From: Methanosarcina acetivorans C2A
Lineage (GTDB): Archaea > Halobacteriota > Methanosarcinia > Methanosarcinales > Methanosarcinaceae
DNA: 64,000 nucleotides
Direction: 5' to 3'
Assembly: GCF_000007345.1 (NCBI RefSeq)
Contig: NC_003552.1
Span: 4,464,001-4,528,000, forward strand
The position numbers and the translations under genes were made by a program. Below are positions 38,739-47,153 of the stretch, in pieces. Numbering within the stretch: position 1 is the first letter of the stretch; every line of letters starts with the position of its first letter. The notes below the pieces were generated by a model that was given only the letters and a program-made list of their open reading frames with translations, made no database searches and had not been told where the DNA came from.

Positions 38739-39044
38739 ATGTTGGAAACCTGCAGATTCCAGAAGATTGAAAATGGCAAACAACTTCTGGAAACCTGCAG
38801 CTTTATGGAGGTTTCAAATGGCAAACTGCTGCCTGACGGTTGTGAGCATGTCCCGGGACCAATTCTTATTCCTGTGTCAATAAGAGTTTTCAGAACTACT
38901 TTCCCGATCGGAAACTCGATTAACTATTTCAAAATCGAGGTTCGAAGAAGTATCTTTGGTTTTTGGGACCGGCTCTTCAGATTTCGGGAGGAAAATGCCG
39001 TTTTGCAAGTAAATCAAGTAAATTTGATTTACATAATAATGTAA
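38739..39044 (+). CDS. Doubtful ORF with internal repeat, 101 aa
   Basis: MLETCRFQKIENGKQ, then LLETCSFMEVSNGKL, then LPDGCEHVPGP: a 15-residue motif with Cys repeated two or three times, mirrored by a 45-bp DNA direct repeat. The rest is beta-like. No family recognised; it starts inside an R1 repeat, so expression is doubtful. Confidence 0.3.
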   Translation: MLETCRFQKIENGKQLLETCSFMEVSNGKLLPDGCEHVPGPILIPVSIRVFRTTFPIGNSINYFKIEVRRSIFGFWDRLFRFREENAVLQVNQVNLIYIIM

Positions 39045-39601
39045 ATGTGTTAAAATACATAAAGATTTCGTGTGCCACAGAGAATTGTTCTAAAAAATCA
39101 GAAAATTAAAACAAGTAAAAAAGAAAACCATCATATGAATATAAAGAAAAAAATAATCAGGGAAAAACAGTTTTATTTGGTGGGAGACTATCCAGCATAC
39201 CACATTCAATAGCCCCAAAATATGTTTTGGATGATATTAACGATTTTATTTTATACGTACGTTGCAGGAAGCCTGCATCTCGATCCTTGAGCAACGCCAG
39301 CATCTGGTCGGCTTTTTCTGTATACTCGGGCATCAGGCCCAAGAGGATGTCCATGGTCATCAACGGATTTTTGTGTGGCTGGCCATGATGTCCGCATCAG
39401 GAACTTGCCGCGCAGGTCAGACAAGCGTATACTTGCCCTTAAACGCTTGGGCACCATCGTTATCGCCGGCCTGGACTATGCATCGACTTCGATGGCAATA
39501 GCTTGGGTCCAGGGCTGCTTTTCACTGGATGTGTAGATCTTGCTGTTGTGTACTACATAGTCGGCTGCATTTTGAACCCTGGATTGCATGAATATCCCTT
39601 T
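39045..39601. pseudogene. Fragments of foreign genes, GC-richer
   Basis: Starts the GC-richer segment. A minus-strand frame reads MDILLGLMPEYTEKADQMLA then LLKDRDAGFLQ, and another frame near 39366-39535 reads RILALKRLGTIVIAGLDYAS. Both look like pieces of real proteins broken at the junction near 39255. No intact gene. Confidence 0.4.
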
Positions 39602-40606
39602 TTAGTCCAATTCACGAACAAGCGGGTGGTGACTGCAACGCAAACCACCGGCAAAAATGGTGATGGCATCATATTCAATGGTATGGACATTGACACCTTT
39701 TTTGTCGAGTTGTTCAGCAATGTGCGGCAGACGTTTATCAATGAGTATCTCATTGGGGCCCAGGATCATCCCATTGCCAGCCAAAAGGTTGAGCGCTTCA
39801 TATTTCGTGACGTTGATAAACTCCCAACCCTTGATCAAATCCGGCAAACCTTCCACAAACATATCGGGGCAGATGATCGCCAGCCCTTCACGAACCGTCG
39901 CCAGCCCGTCATCGAGGTGCAGGTAGTCTGCACCCAAGGCGACCGTGTGCACGGTGTATTCATCCCCCAGATAGTTTCTCAGCCACTCGATTCCCTTCAT
40001 GCTTGTGGCAAAATTCCCTTGACTGTGCCCAACCAACACATCTTTGCCGAAAGGGAAAACATCACCGCCTTCAAGATAGGCCCCGGTACCCGACTGAATG
40101 TCTTCCTGTCGCATCGGACTGGGGGGCGGCATGACGGCATAGTGGCAGTCTCGTTCAGCCGCAAGCTGCTCAAAGAGAGGGCGTAGACCGAAGCGTTCTT
40201 TGAAACGCCAGGGCTGGCGCAAAGCCGCTTCGATCACGTGGTTTCCGATCACAATCATGGAATCGCGAGCATATGTCTGACCGGAAAATGAGGAAAACTC
40301 ATAGTACGCGCGCAGTTCCTCGTCACTGAGGGCACGCGGCCGGTGAATGACAATGTTCCGTTTCTCGAGGAACTCCACGAGATTCTCAACCTGCGCAACC
40401 GCCCGTTCATAGTCTCCCGGAGATGTTTCTGAGAAGAGTTTTCCCGCGTAATCTCGCAGCTGTTTCTGCATCTTCTCTGGAACATACGCTACCGATTGCC
40501 TGAGCTTTTCGCTGTACTCGGGATAACGAAAATCAATGACGCGACCGACAACTACTTCTTTCAAAGTTCCCCAGTCATGAGTCACATTAACTCTTTTCTG
40601 TTGCAT
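39602..40606 (-). CDS. Amidinotransferase-family protein
   Basis: 334 residues. The five-bladed propeller pattern of the amidinotransferase/arginine deiminase superfamily is visible: opening VTHDWGTLKEVVVGR, Asp in YARDSMIVIGNHVIEA, GAYLEGGDVFPFGKDVLVG, His in LGADYLHLDDGLA and the catalytic-type Cys near the C-terminus in GGLRCSHHPLVRE. It is closest in outline to glycine/arginine amidinotransferases (AGAT, CyrA/AoaA/SxtG), which move the amidino group of arginine to an amine. The acceptor is unknown; a hydrolase role is also possible. The gene is GC-richer than its surroundings and its flanks hold bacterial gene pieces, so it was probably acquired from a bacterium. Confidence 0.8.
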   Translation of the reverse strand: MQQKRVNVTHDWGTLKEVVVGRVIDFRYPEYSEKLRQSVAYVPEKMQKQLRDYAGKLFSETSPGDYERAVAQVENLVEFLEKRNIVIHRPRALSDEELRAYYEFSSFSGQTYARDSMIVIGNHVIEAALRQPWRFKERFGLRPLFEQLAAERDCHYAVMPPPSPMRQEDIQSGTGAYLEGGDVFPFGKDVLVGHSQGNFATSMKGIEWLRNYLGDEYTVHTVALGADYLHLDDGLATVREGLAIICPDMFVEGLPDLIKGWEFINVTKYEALNLLAGNGMILGPNEILIDKRLPHIAEQLDKKGVNVHTIEYDAITIFAGGLRCSHHPLVRELD

Positions 40607-40615
40607 GATTAATTC

Positions 40616-40939
40616 TCATCTTATTGGCTTTGGAATCACAAAGAATGCTGATCGCCCTTGACGACCACTGGATCCCTCTCCCCAGGGTGTCCTATCCTTC
40701 GGATGGGCTGTGGAATCCCCGGATGAGCTGTGAGCTGTGCTCATACGGACTCTGTCGAGCATCTCCAGCAGCCTTCCCGGTGCGAACCCCTCAAGCACAA
40801 CCATATCTGCACCGGCTTGTTGCGTAATTTCCTGGTGCCGAGCAAACTCGACGAGCACAAAGCAACGCGTACGAGGCCAGGTAGCTTTGACCTCCGCCAC
40901 CTGGTCAGCAGTACGCCTGCTGAAAGCATACAGAAACAC
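40616..40939 (-). pseudogene. Receiver-like domain fragment
   Basis: VKATWPRTRCFVLVEFARHQ followed by AGADMVVLEGFAPGRLLEML resembles the last third of a response-regulator receiver domain. The C-terminal part is low complexity. No N-terminus with the phosphorylated Asp; a fragment within the foreign segment. Confidence 0.4.
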
Positions 40940-41079
40940 CAGATCTGGAGGCTCCGTTACTGGCGGAAAGCAACACCTCCACGGTGATCGTACAGCTCCT
41001 CCAGATCACGCCCGGTGCGGTATGCACGAGTACACCAAGGAGTTTGTGGAGCCAGAATGGTGCGGCAGCGCTTGCAATC

Positions 41080-41186
41080 AAGGGGGTCTGACTGTCAAAC
41101 CTGTTGCCGAGGCGCCGGTTATCGAGCGCTTTACCGTCGATACACCCGACCAGATCACGCTGGGCCAGTGTGTGACTCTGCGCTGA
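41080..41186 (+). pseudogene. Fragment of a bacterial surface-protein domain
   Basis: In frame with a stop at 41186, reads VIERFTVDTPDQITLGQCVT then LR. This resembles the first strands of Ig-like domains that begin P-V-I-x-x-F-x-A-x-P-x-x-I-x-x-G-x-x-V-x-L-x-W in Chloroflexota and related secreted proteins. The rest is lost at the R2 repeat. Confidence 0.4.
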
Positions 41187-41194
41187 AAGGTCAG

Positions 41195-41425
41195 GTTTCA
41201 ATCCCTCTGAGAGCTGTCTTAAAATTCAAACCATTTCCCCAGTTGGATAATATGACTTCTAATTTACAGCAAAATCGTGACACTCCCGTTCCCCCATAGG
41301 ACTATACTAACTCAAAGTATAAAATAAAGCACAGTAGACATTAAATGCTACCGTTTTTCGGTTCAAATGCATGTAGCCCTATCCCATTTGTAGGATTAAG
41401 TTTAATTTTAAGACACGCTCTAAGG
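41195..41425 (+). repeat. R2 CRISPR-type repeat split by a MITE
   Basis: GTTTCAATCCCTCT (41195-41208) is the first half of R2, the repeat of the active array. It resumes at 41418 with CTCTAAGG and then diverges. The MITE lies exactly between, and CTCT is duplicated on both sides. Confidence 0.7.
41209..41417. mobile_element. MITE inside an R2 repeat
   Basis: 209 bp. Left end GAGAGCTGTCTTAAAATTC, right end AATTTTAAGACACG, imperfect inverted repeats of the GCTGTCTCAAAACT family. Flanked by a CTCT target duplication made from the R2 sequence, so the R2 copy was there first. Confidence 0.75.
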
Positions 41426-41520
41426 AAGTTACTTAATCCCGATGACTTGAAATTTATGAACCAGCGGTTCATAAGCCGCCAGCTCCGAGCGGTCAATTAT
41501 GAAACCGCATGTTTGCTTAT

Positions 41521-41991
41521 TTATTGTCGTAACAATTTCCGCATCGGAGTAAAGCGCAAGCCTTCCTCGTTGATTTCATTTCCGATAACTTCAAATCCAG
41601 CTTCTTCATAAAACGATTTGGAATTTGGCGATGAACTTACGGTGACTGCCGATAATTCGGGGTTCCGATTCAAACAATTTTTAATTGCCTCATCGAGGAT
41701 GTTTTTACCGATACCTTTTCCCTGATAGCGTGGGCTCACAAAAAATAAGGCTATGTGACTATCATTAATTACCGATATCATTCCAATTATCTTGGATTGG
41801 TCCCTGGCTACAATGACAAAGGAATTTTTCCCATTGTTCATCTCACTCAACCCTTCTGGTGAAAGCATACCAAGGAACCTGGCAACGCCGTTTTCCGAAT
41901 AAACAGGAGCAACATACTTATGAAAGACACGCACGATAAGTTCGTAAGTTTCCTGTTCTTCACCTTTTTCCATTGGAAACATATCAATCAT
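41521..41991 (-). CDS. GNAT-family N-acetyltransferase
   Basis: 156 residues. GNAT fold with SKIIGMISVINDSHIALFFV (beta 4), the acetyl-CoA pyrophosphate loop SPRYQGKGIGKNILDEAI (Q-x-x-G-x-G/A) and the C-terminal SSPNSKSFYEEAGFEVIG. It acetylates an amine; small members like this act on metabolites, antibiotics or protein N-termini. Start MIDMFPMEKG; a second ATG 9 nt on is also possible. Alone between the MITE-split R2 repeat and the R2 copy at 42370. Confidence 0.87.
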   Translation of the reverse strand: MIDMFPMEKGEEQETYELIVRVFHKYVAPVYSENGVARFLGMLSPEGLSEMNNGKNSFVIVARDQSKIIGMISVINDSHIALFFVSPRYQGKGIGKNILDEAIKNCLNRNPELSAVTVSSSPNSKSFYEEAGFEVIGNEINEEGLRFTPMRKLLRQ

Positions 41992-42196
41992 AATGACAAC
42001 CTTAACCCATTGTTAATGAGGTGGCTCTGCTGATCGTTTTTTGGTTAGACTGATCGATTTCAACTGTGAATACATGCTTTATCTTTAAAAGCACTTCATT
42101 GACGAATAAAAAGCTTAGGGTTGCCGAGATACAAGAGTCCCTCTCAAACGCCATGTTTGGCCTGGAATGTTGCTTTAGTGAACTCATAGTACATCA

Positions 42197-42245
42197 CTTC
42201 ACACTTTCACTTCACACCTTCACGTCACACCCTCACTTCACACCC
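42197..42245. repeat. 13-bp tandem repeat, nearly four copies
   Basis: Units C(T/G)TCACAC(T/C)(T/C)TCA follow each other from 42197; the last is cut short. Non-coding. Confidence 0.75.
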
Positions 42246-42369
42246 ATAAAGAGGCCTGTTGTCTACAGTTTGAAACCAAGATTTGTAAGGACTTGCTGAG
42301 ACGGAGCATTCTCTTTCATAGTAACGGCAATAATTCTATTTTCTCCGGTGTTATTGAAGCCGAACTCAG

Positions 42370-42399
42370 GTTTCAATCCATTTAAGGTCTGATTTTAAT
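42370..42399 (+). repeat. Solitary R2 CRISPR-type repeat
   Basis: GTTTCAATCCATTTAAGGTC then TGATTTTAAT differs from the array repeat at only three or four of 30 positions. It is about 17 kb from the array and has no partner at spacer distance. Confidence 0.75.
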
Positions 42400-42503
42400 T
42401 CTGTTTTCTTAAGAAATGGGGAGTCAGATAATGAAAAATATAAAAATACTTGGTGTCGATAGATATTATACGGTAGTGATTATAATTGATTAGGAGGGAG
42501 AAA

Positions 42504-43166
42504 ACGAAGATTAACATCCTGAAAAGAGATTTTTCAGTTGAAAAAATAAAAAACTCTTTTTCTAAAGTAGCCTGGTTTTATGATTTATGGAGTAGATTTG
42601 CAGAGGAAAAAGCCGTTAATAAGGCTTTGGAGATGTCAAAAATAAAAAACGGAGAAAAAGTTCTGGAGGTTGCGGTCGGTACCGGGATAATGTTTGAACA
42701 TATTGTCAAATTGAATCCTGAGGGAGAAAACGAAGGGATCGATATTTCTGATGATATGCTTAAAAGAGCAAAAAAAAGGTTAAAGGATGTCAATAATAAA
42801 AACTATAATCTAAACGAAGGTAATGCCTTAAATTTACAGTATCAGGATCAATATTTTGATGTACTAATCAATAATTATATGCTGGACCTATTTCCAGGAG
42901 AAAAAATTGATGAAGTCCTCCGGGAATTTAACAGGGTCTTAAAGCCCGGAGGCAGATTAGTTATAACTTCGATGGCATTTGGAGAAAAATGGCACAACAG
43001 GATCTGGTTTTACATTGCCAAATATTTTCCATATATAATAACCTACTGCCGTCCTATTAAATTGAAAGAGAATATAAAATTGAGTGGTTTTGAATTACTT
43101 GAAACAGAAGAAATAAGTCAAAACACATTTCCTTCAGAAGTAATAAAGGCCAGAAAAACAAAGTGA
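42504..43166 (+). CDS. SAM-dependent methyltransferase, ACG start
   Basis: About 220 residues, class I Rossmann fold. Motif I is VLEVAVGTGIMFEHI, then GIDISDDMLKRAKKR (motif II), NEGNALNLQYQDQYFDVLIN (III/IV) and VLKPGGRLVITSM. It resembles UbiE/phospholipid N-methyltransferase-like enzymes; substrate unknown. TTG at 42486 lies upstream of the only ribosome site (GGAGG, 42493-42497) and is an unlikely start. The codon at correct spacing is ACG 42504, giving (M)KINILKRDFSVEKIKNSF. ATT at 42510 is an alternative. Confidence 0.8.
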   Translation, partial: TKINILKRDFSVEKIKNSFSKVAWFYDLWSRFAEEKAVNKALEMSKIKNGEKVLEVAVGTGIMFEHIVKLNPEGENEGIDISDDMLKRAKKRLKDVNNKNYNLNEGNALNLQYQDQYFDVLINNYMLDLFPGEKIDEVLREFNRVLKPGGRLVITSMAFGEKWHNRIWFYIAKYFPYIITYCRPIKLKENIKLSGFELLETEEISQNTFPSEVIKARKTK

Positions 43167-43306
43167 GAAGTAATAAGGCAGTGCCAAAAAACTATGATCT
43201 TCAGCATCTTGAGCTTCAGGAAAGTAACGAGTTCCAATTTTTAATGGGTTTTTCAAACTAAACACAATTGGAGAATCAAATATAATGTCTGGAGGCGGAT
43301 ACTGCA

Positions 43307-43419
43307 GCTTCAATCCGTGTTTTAATGGATCTTGTCCGCAAATTAGTCTAGTTTTTTCCATTTTGAGCTCACAGCAAGAGGAATTTCAATCCATGTCTCA
43401 GTGGATCTTGCTGTTGAAT
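43307..43419 (+). CRISPR. Decayed R1 pair with one spacer
   Basis: R1-like copies at 43307-43343 (GCTTCAATCCGTGTTTTAAT then GGATCTTGTCCGCAAAT) and 43383-43419 (ends GTGGATCTTGCTGTTGAAT), 39 nt apart. The spacing is that of a CRISPR spacer. Confidence 0.65.
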
Positions 43420-43959
43420 TAAACTTCGTACTGGCAAATGATGACGTTTTAAGAGCACCTAATGATCGAAGAATTTTGATAAAATAGCGGCCGTGAAAGT
43501 ACGAACGAATTCACTTCCTCAACGCAAAAAATAAACTCACAGAGATTATTTTTTGTGGTCACTGTCAAAAAAGAATGGACTTAAATTGTCTTCATTTAAA
43601 CTGTCTTTAATGATGAAGAATAAAAAGTAGTTTTGAAAAATCGGTGTTTAAAGATATAATTGTCTGCCAATATTGTGGCAGCAATATGATTTGGACAGCT
43701 CACGTTGACAGTGTGGACATTCAATGTGAAAATGTAAAATAATCGATATTTGTGTTGTAGTTCAGTTTTCATATTCGCTTAAAAAGAAGTGTAGTTGAGT
43801 TAGTTTTTATACGATTGAAGACTGCCATAACTTCGTATGATATGCAATATTTGATTTTAATTATGAAGACACTTCGCATAAAAACGAGTTAAGTGAAATA
43901 AATCTGGAGCCCCTGAGATTCAACAGATTTAGATACAACGAATAATAAATTAATGTAAT
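43420..43959. other. Intergenic with possible zinc-ribbon scraps
   Basis: 540 bp, AT-rich. Two short frames hold Cys pairs: one near 43550 (CGHCQKRMDLNC) and one at 43644-43742. No intact gene of normal size. Confidence 0.4.
43644..43742 (+). CDS. Possible zinc-ribbon peptide, 32 aa
   Basis: From GTG: MFKDIIVCQYCGSNMIWTA then HVDSVDIQCENVK. A CxxC pair and a later single Cys hint at half of a zinc ribbon. No ribosome site; may be a remnant. Confidence 0.25.
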   Translation: MFKDIIVCQYCGSNMIWTAHVDSVDIQCENVK

Positions 43960-44202
43960 ATGATTATATCACAATTTTACATAATAACATCAATCGTTAT
44001 CTTAGCTATCATCGCTTTACTTGTGTTTTTTGTAAAGAAAAATAAGAAAGAAAGAAAACTCACACCTTTAGCAGGTTTGGCCTTTGGATTTGTTTTAGCC
44101 GGGATTATTTTTGGCGATGACAGACTAATTGGTTATAGTTTAATGGGGTTTGGAATAATTCTTGCTGTGATTGATATTATTAAAAAGTCTAAAGAGAAAT
44201 AA
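43960..44202 (+). CDS. Small two-helix membrane protein, 80 aa
   Basis: Helix 1 FYIITSIVILAIIALLVFFV, then a basic loop KKNKKERK, then two short hydrophobic runs (LAGLAFGFVLAGIIFG and IGYSLMGFGIILAVIDII) and a Lys-rich C-terminus. The pattern recurs in archaeal and bacterial small membrane proteins without known role. Between two R1 pairs (43307-43419 and 44268-44376), the only clear gene of that module. Confidence 0.6.
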   Translation: MIISQFYIITSIVILAIIALLVFFVKKNKKERKLTPLAGLAFGFVLAGIIFGDDRLIGYSLMGFGIILAVIDIIKKSKEK

Positions 44203-44267
44203 GGACACCAGATTTACTCAAGCCCCTCTGAGCTCTCACTCCACTTCGTTCCGTTCGGATCACTTAA

Positions 44268-44376
44268 GTTTCAATCCTTGTTTTAATGGATCTTGCTCTC
44301 GAATTATTCTGATGAACTGAATGAAAACCCCGTAGTTCTGTTTCAATCCTTGTTTTAATGGATCTTGCTCTCGAAT
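44268..44376 (+). CRISPR. Intact one-spacer mini-array, R1 repeats
   Basis: Two identical 37-nt repeats (44268-44304 and 44340-44376; GTTTCAATCCTTG...CTCTCGAAT) enclose one 35-nt spacer (44305-44339). Read on the minus strand the repeat ends ATTGAAAC. No cas gene of its own next to it; the cas genes are 10 kb to the right. These two are the best-preserved R1 copies and define the type. Confidence 0.88.
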
Positions 44377-44617
44377 ATGGAAAAAGACTCAAAAGATTCC
44401 AAAATAAATTCCTTATTTAGCGAGAAATTCGTGATCACTGGATAGATTCAAACATCAAATTTTTGTGAACATACTTCGGAATCGCAGCACTAGAAATTAT
44501 TGTAGGCATCTTATTGAAAAACACAATAGATTTACGGACAGTCTATGTTATTTGCCAAAATTCAGAAATTTTATAATAATGTAATGAAATATTATAAATG
44601 ATATCCGGAATTAAATT

Positions 44618-45754
44618 ATGGATATGCTCATAGAAAAAATAATTTCAATTTTCCTATGCGGCGATGTTATGCCCGGAAGGGGGATTGACCAGATTCTGCC
44701 TCATCCGGGCGATCCGGAGATTTATGAGCCGTGCATGAAGTCTGCAAAATGGTATGTGTATATTGCAGAAGCCAAAAACGGCGAGATTAATAAACCTGTG
44801 GATTATTCATATGTCTGGGGAGATGCATTAAAAGAATTTGACAATAAAAAACCGGATTTAAAGATTATAAACCTTGAAACAAGCATAACATCAAGCAGGG
44901 ATTACTGGAAACATAAGGAAGTTCATTATAAGTTAAATCCTCAAAATATTGACGTAATAAAGAACGTGGGGATTGATTTTACTTCCCTTGCCAATAATCA
45001 TGTCCTGGACTGGGGATATAAGGGGCTTGATGAAACCGTTAAAACACTCAACGATGCAAAAATAAAATTTGCAGGCGCAGGAATCGATAAGTCTTTAGCT
45101 GAAAAAATTGCCGTATTTGACTTAAAAGGGAAGGGGAGAGTTTTAATATATTCCTGCGGCTCAATTACAAGCGGCATACCGAATGAATGGAGCGCTGAAA
45201 ACAACAAAGCCGGGGTAAATCTTATTCCCGATTATTCAATAGATACGGTCAGGAATATAAAGGAAAAATTCGACGCAATAAGAGGCGAGAATGATATTTC
45301 GATAGTATCAATCCACTGGGGTGGCAACTGGGGCTACAAAATACCCGGGGCTCATATGGAGTTTGCGCATAACCTTGTCGATCTGGCAGGAGTAAACATA
45401 GTGCACGGCCATTCATCGCATCATCCAGTAGGCATTGAGGTTTATAAAAATAGATTAATATTATACGGATGCGGTGATTTTATAAATGATTATGAAGGGA
45501 TAACAGACTGTGAAATGTACAGGGAAGACCTCGCCTTAATGTATTTTGCCGGCTTCGACGCTGATACGGGAAATATAAGCAAACTAAAGATCGTCCCCAT
45601 GCAGATAAAAAATTTTAGATTAAACTACGCAGGCCATAATGACGCGGAATGGACAAAAAACATTTTAAACAGGGAAGGGAAGGCATTTGATACGGAATTT
45701 AAATTACTTAGCGATAATTCTGTGTTGTATCCTGAAATGATTTCGCTTTTTTAA
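44618..45754 (+). CDS. CapA-family (PgsA-like) protein
   Basis: 378 residues. Calcineurin-like CapA fold: FLCGDVMPGRGIDQI, then LKIINLETSIT, then DFTSLANNHVLDWGYKGLDE, then VSIHWGGNWGYKIPG and NIVHGHSSHHPVGIEVYKNR. These hold the metal-binding Asp, Asn and His residues. CapA/PgsA is part of poly-gamma-glutamate synthesis in bacteria, but most homologues, including this one without a membrane anchor or signal, stand alone and may be hydrolases. No pgsB/C genes nearby. Confidence 0.85.
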   Translation: MDMLIEKIISIFLCGDVMPGRGIDQILPHPGDPEIYEPCMKSAKWYVYIAEAKNGEINKPVDYSYVWGDALKEFDNKKPDLKIINLETSITSSRDYWKHKEVHYKLNPQNIDVIKNVGIDFTSLANNHVLDWGYKGLDETVKTLNDAKIKFAGAGIDKSLAEKIAVFDLKGKGRVLIYSCGSITSGIPNEWSAENNKAGVNLIPDYSIDTVRNIKEKFDAIRGENDISIVSIHWGGNWGYKIPGAHMEFAHNLVDLAGVNIVHGHSSHHPVGIEVYKNRLILYGCGDFINDYEGITDCEMYREDLALMYFAGFDADTGNISKLKIVPMQIKNFRLNYAGHNDAEWTKNILNREGKAFDTEFKLLSDNSVLYPEMISLF

Positions 45755-46121
45755 TTTCTTTTATTGCAGAGATATATCGTAGACAGGTGACCCGCTATTT
45801 TACTTCAACTTCGAATTTGTTTCATTTTACATGATTATCTCACAGTACCTAAACGGAATTTGAATTTACTCAACATTTAACCTTTTGGGTCGCCTGCTAT
45901 TGTATCGTAGATTGAACTTTCAAATGGTTTTGGACCTACGAAATCATTTCAGGATACAACAGTGCATTATGCACAGGCTCTGCGCATGGGCAGGGATTTA
46001 TGCAGAACCGCACTATAATGCGAACGGTTCCTGGAGAAAAAACTGCATTAATGAAATCGATTTCTTCTTACAATCTTTACAATGATATCTCGTAATTTAC
46101 GGAAGTTGCTGGTAAAATGAA
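45755..46121. other. Intergenic with an imperfect inverted repeat
   Basis: 367 bp. CAGGTGACCCGCTATT (near 45784) and GGGTCGCCTG (near 45888) can pair, and TATCGTAGA occurs on each side. It may be a decayed small element. No gene. Confidence 0.4.
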
Positions 46122-46694
46122 TTATTCGCCTTTAGCCATTTTTAAAGCGCCGGCTTCGATTGCGTCAAGCATATAACTTTTATTTCTCCGGGTGACGCCT
46201 ATATAATCGAATTTTGTGATATTTTTATAGTCCCTCCTGTTCAGGTGGAAAAACAGTCTTTCCATGCCGGTCAGGCAGGTTAGAGTGCCATTTCCGCTGC
46301 CGCCTGCAGCTGCCACGCATATGAATGGTTTATTCTGTATTTTGTTCCTTTCATCAGATGAAAATTTCGCTTCGCATCTTCTTAACCTGTCGAAGAAAGC
46401 TTTGGCTGATTCGCTCATTTCCCCCCAGTATACGGGAGTGACAACGACATAACCATCAGCTTCACCCATAGCTTCATGAACCTTCTCAAAATCATCTTCC
46501 AGCTTACATCTATCTTCCTGCCTGCAGATCCCCCATCCCTGATCACAGGCCTCGCACCTGAGAATATTTAAATCGTTCAATCGGACCATTACTGCTTCGC
46601 CGTTTCCTTTTTCAATCCCCCTTTTTGCAGCTTCGCCGCAGCTTGCAGTTAAACCTTCTTTGTTGGGACTACTTGTTATAACCATTATTTTCAT
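46122..46694 (-). CDS. NADPH-dependent FMN reductase-like flavodoxin-fold protein
   Basis: 190 residues from ATG 46694 (a frame extension to 46721 passes the ribosome site). FMN loop MVITSSPNKEGLTASCG, then the Cys-rich insertion CEACDQGWGICRQEDRC, which in this family of iron-sulfur flavoproteins binds a [4Fe-4S] cluster in the pattern CxxCx(4-6)CxxxxxC, then TPVYWGEMSESAKAFFDRL and AAAGGSGNGTLTCL. It is probably an ISF-type electron carrier or a nitro/quinone reductase. Its start is 20 bp from the R1 pair at 46715. Confidence 0.82.
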   Translation of the reverse strand: MKIMVITSSPNKEGLTASCGEAAKRGIEKGNGEAVMVRLNDLNILRCEACDQGWGICRQEDRCKLEDDFEKVHEAMGEADGYVVVTPVYWGEMSESAKAFFDRLRRCEAKFSSDERNKIQNKPFICVAAAGGSGNGTLTCLTGMERLFFHLNRRDYKNITKFDYIGVTRRNKSYMLDAIEAGALKMAKGE

Positions 46695-46714
46695 AATTAT
46701 ACCCCGATTAGTAA

Positions 46715-46826
46715 GTTTCAATCCAGTTTCAGGATCTTGATCCTGAACAGTATATAAATATTATCTTCATCCGCAGACAAAGAAAATATTGTTTCAATAC
46801 TTGTTTTAGTGGATCTGCTTTTGAAT
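46715..46826 (+). CRISPR. Decayed R1 pair with one spacer
   Basis: Copies at 46715-46750 (GTTTCAATCCAGTTTCAGGA then diverged) and 46791-46826 (GTTTCAATACTTGTTTTAGT then GGATCTGCTTTTGAAT), 40 nt apart. Confidence 0.65.
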
Positions 46827-47010
46827 AACCTGGGGGATCTATTACTGCTCCGTGGTAAAGGCAATCTATATCCGCGAACACAGGCTCATTGAAGATATCC
46901 CGGCGATTCGATATTGGATGGATGGATCAGCTATTTCAAGCAACTCCCCCACAAGATTTTCCCATCCCACATGGGAATGTGTCCCGATCACAGACAGCAG
47001 AGGTGCCTTC
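46827..47010 (+). repeat. Conserved sequence behind R1, copy A
   Basis: About 180 bp that aligns with 48265-48440. Shared blocks: AACC(T/C)GGGGGATC, CTATATCCGC, AAGCAACT(C/T)CC and GATTTTCCCA. In both places it follows directly on an R1 repeat. Reading frames are not conserved, so it is not a gene. Confidence 0.55.
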
Positions 47011-47153
47011 TCTCACTTTCATGATCTCGCCGATAAAGCATTTTGGCCATTTGGCCTTTTTGAACCTGTGTTTTTGTAGCAGTACCGTTATCTTCACAAA
47101 GCTCGACAGTAATGGGTAAATAGACATACCTTTTCAGAAATCCTTCTCATAAT

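Larger units (their letters stand above)
41992..42503. other. Intergenic with tandem repeat and R2 copy
   Basis: About 510 bp with no gene. It contains the CACTTCACA repeat at 42197-42245 and the R2 copy at 42370. Confidence 0.45.

Noticed and set aside
39503-40186. 227-codon frame opposite the amidinotransferase
   Set aside because: No recognisable motif; the opposite strand is a complete family member.
44618-45754. Capsule or poly-gamma-glutamate operon
   Set aside because: Only the CapA-like gene is present; no pgsB or pgsC and no secretion signal.
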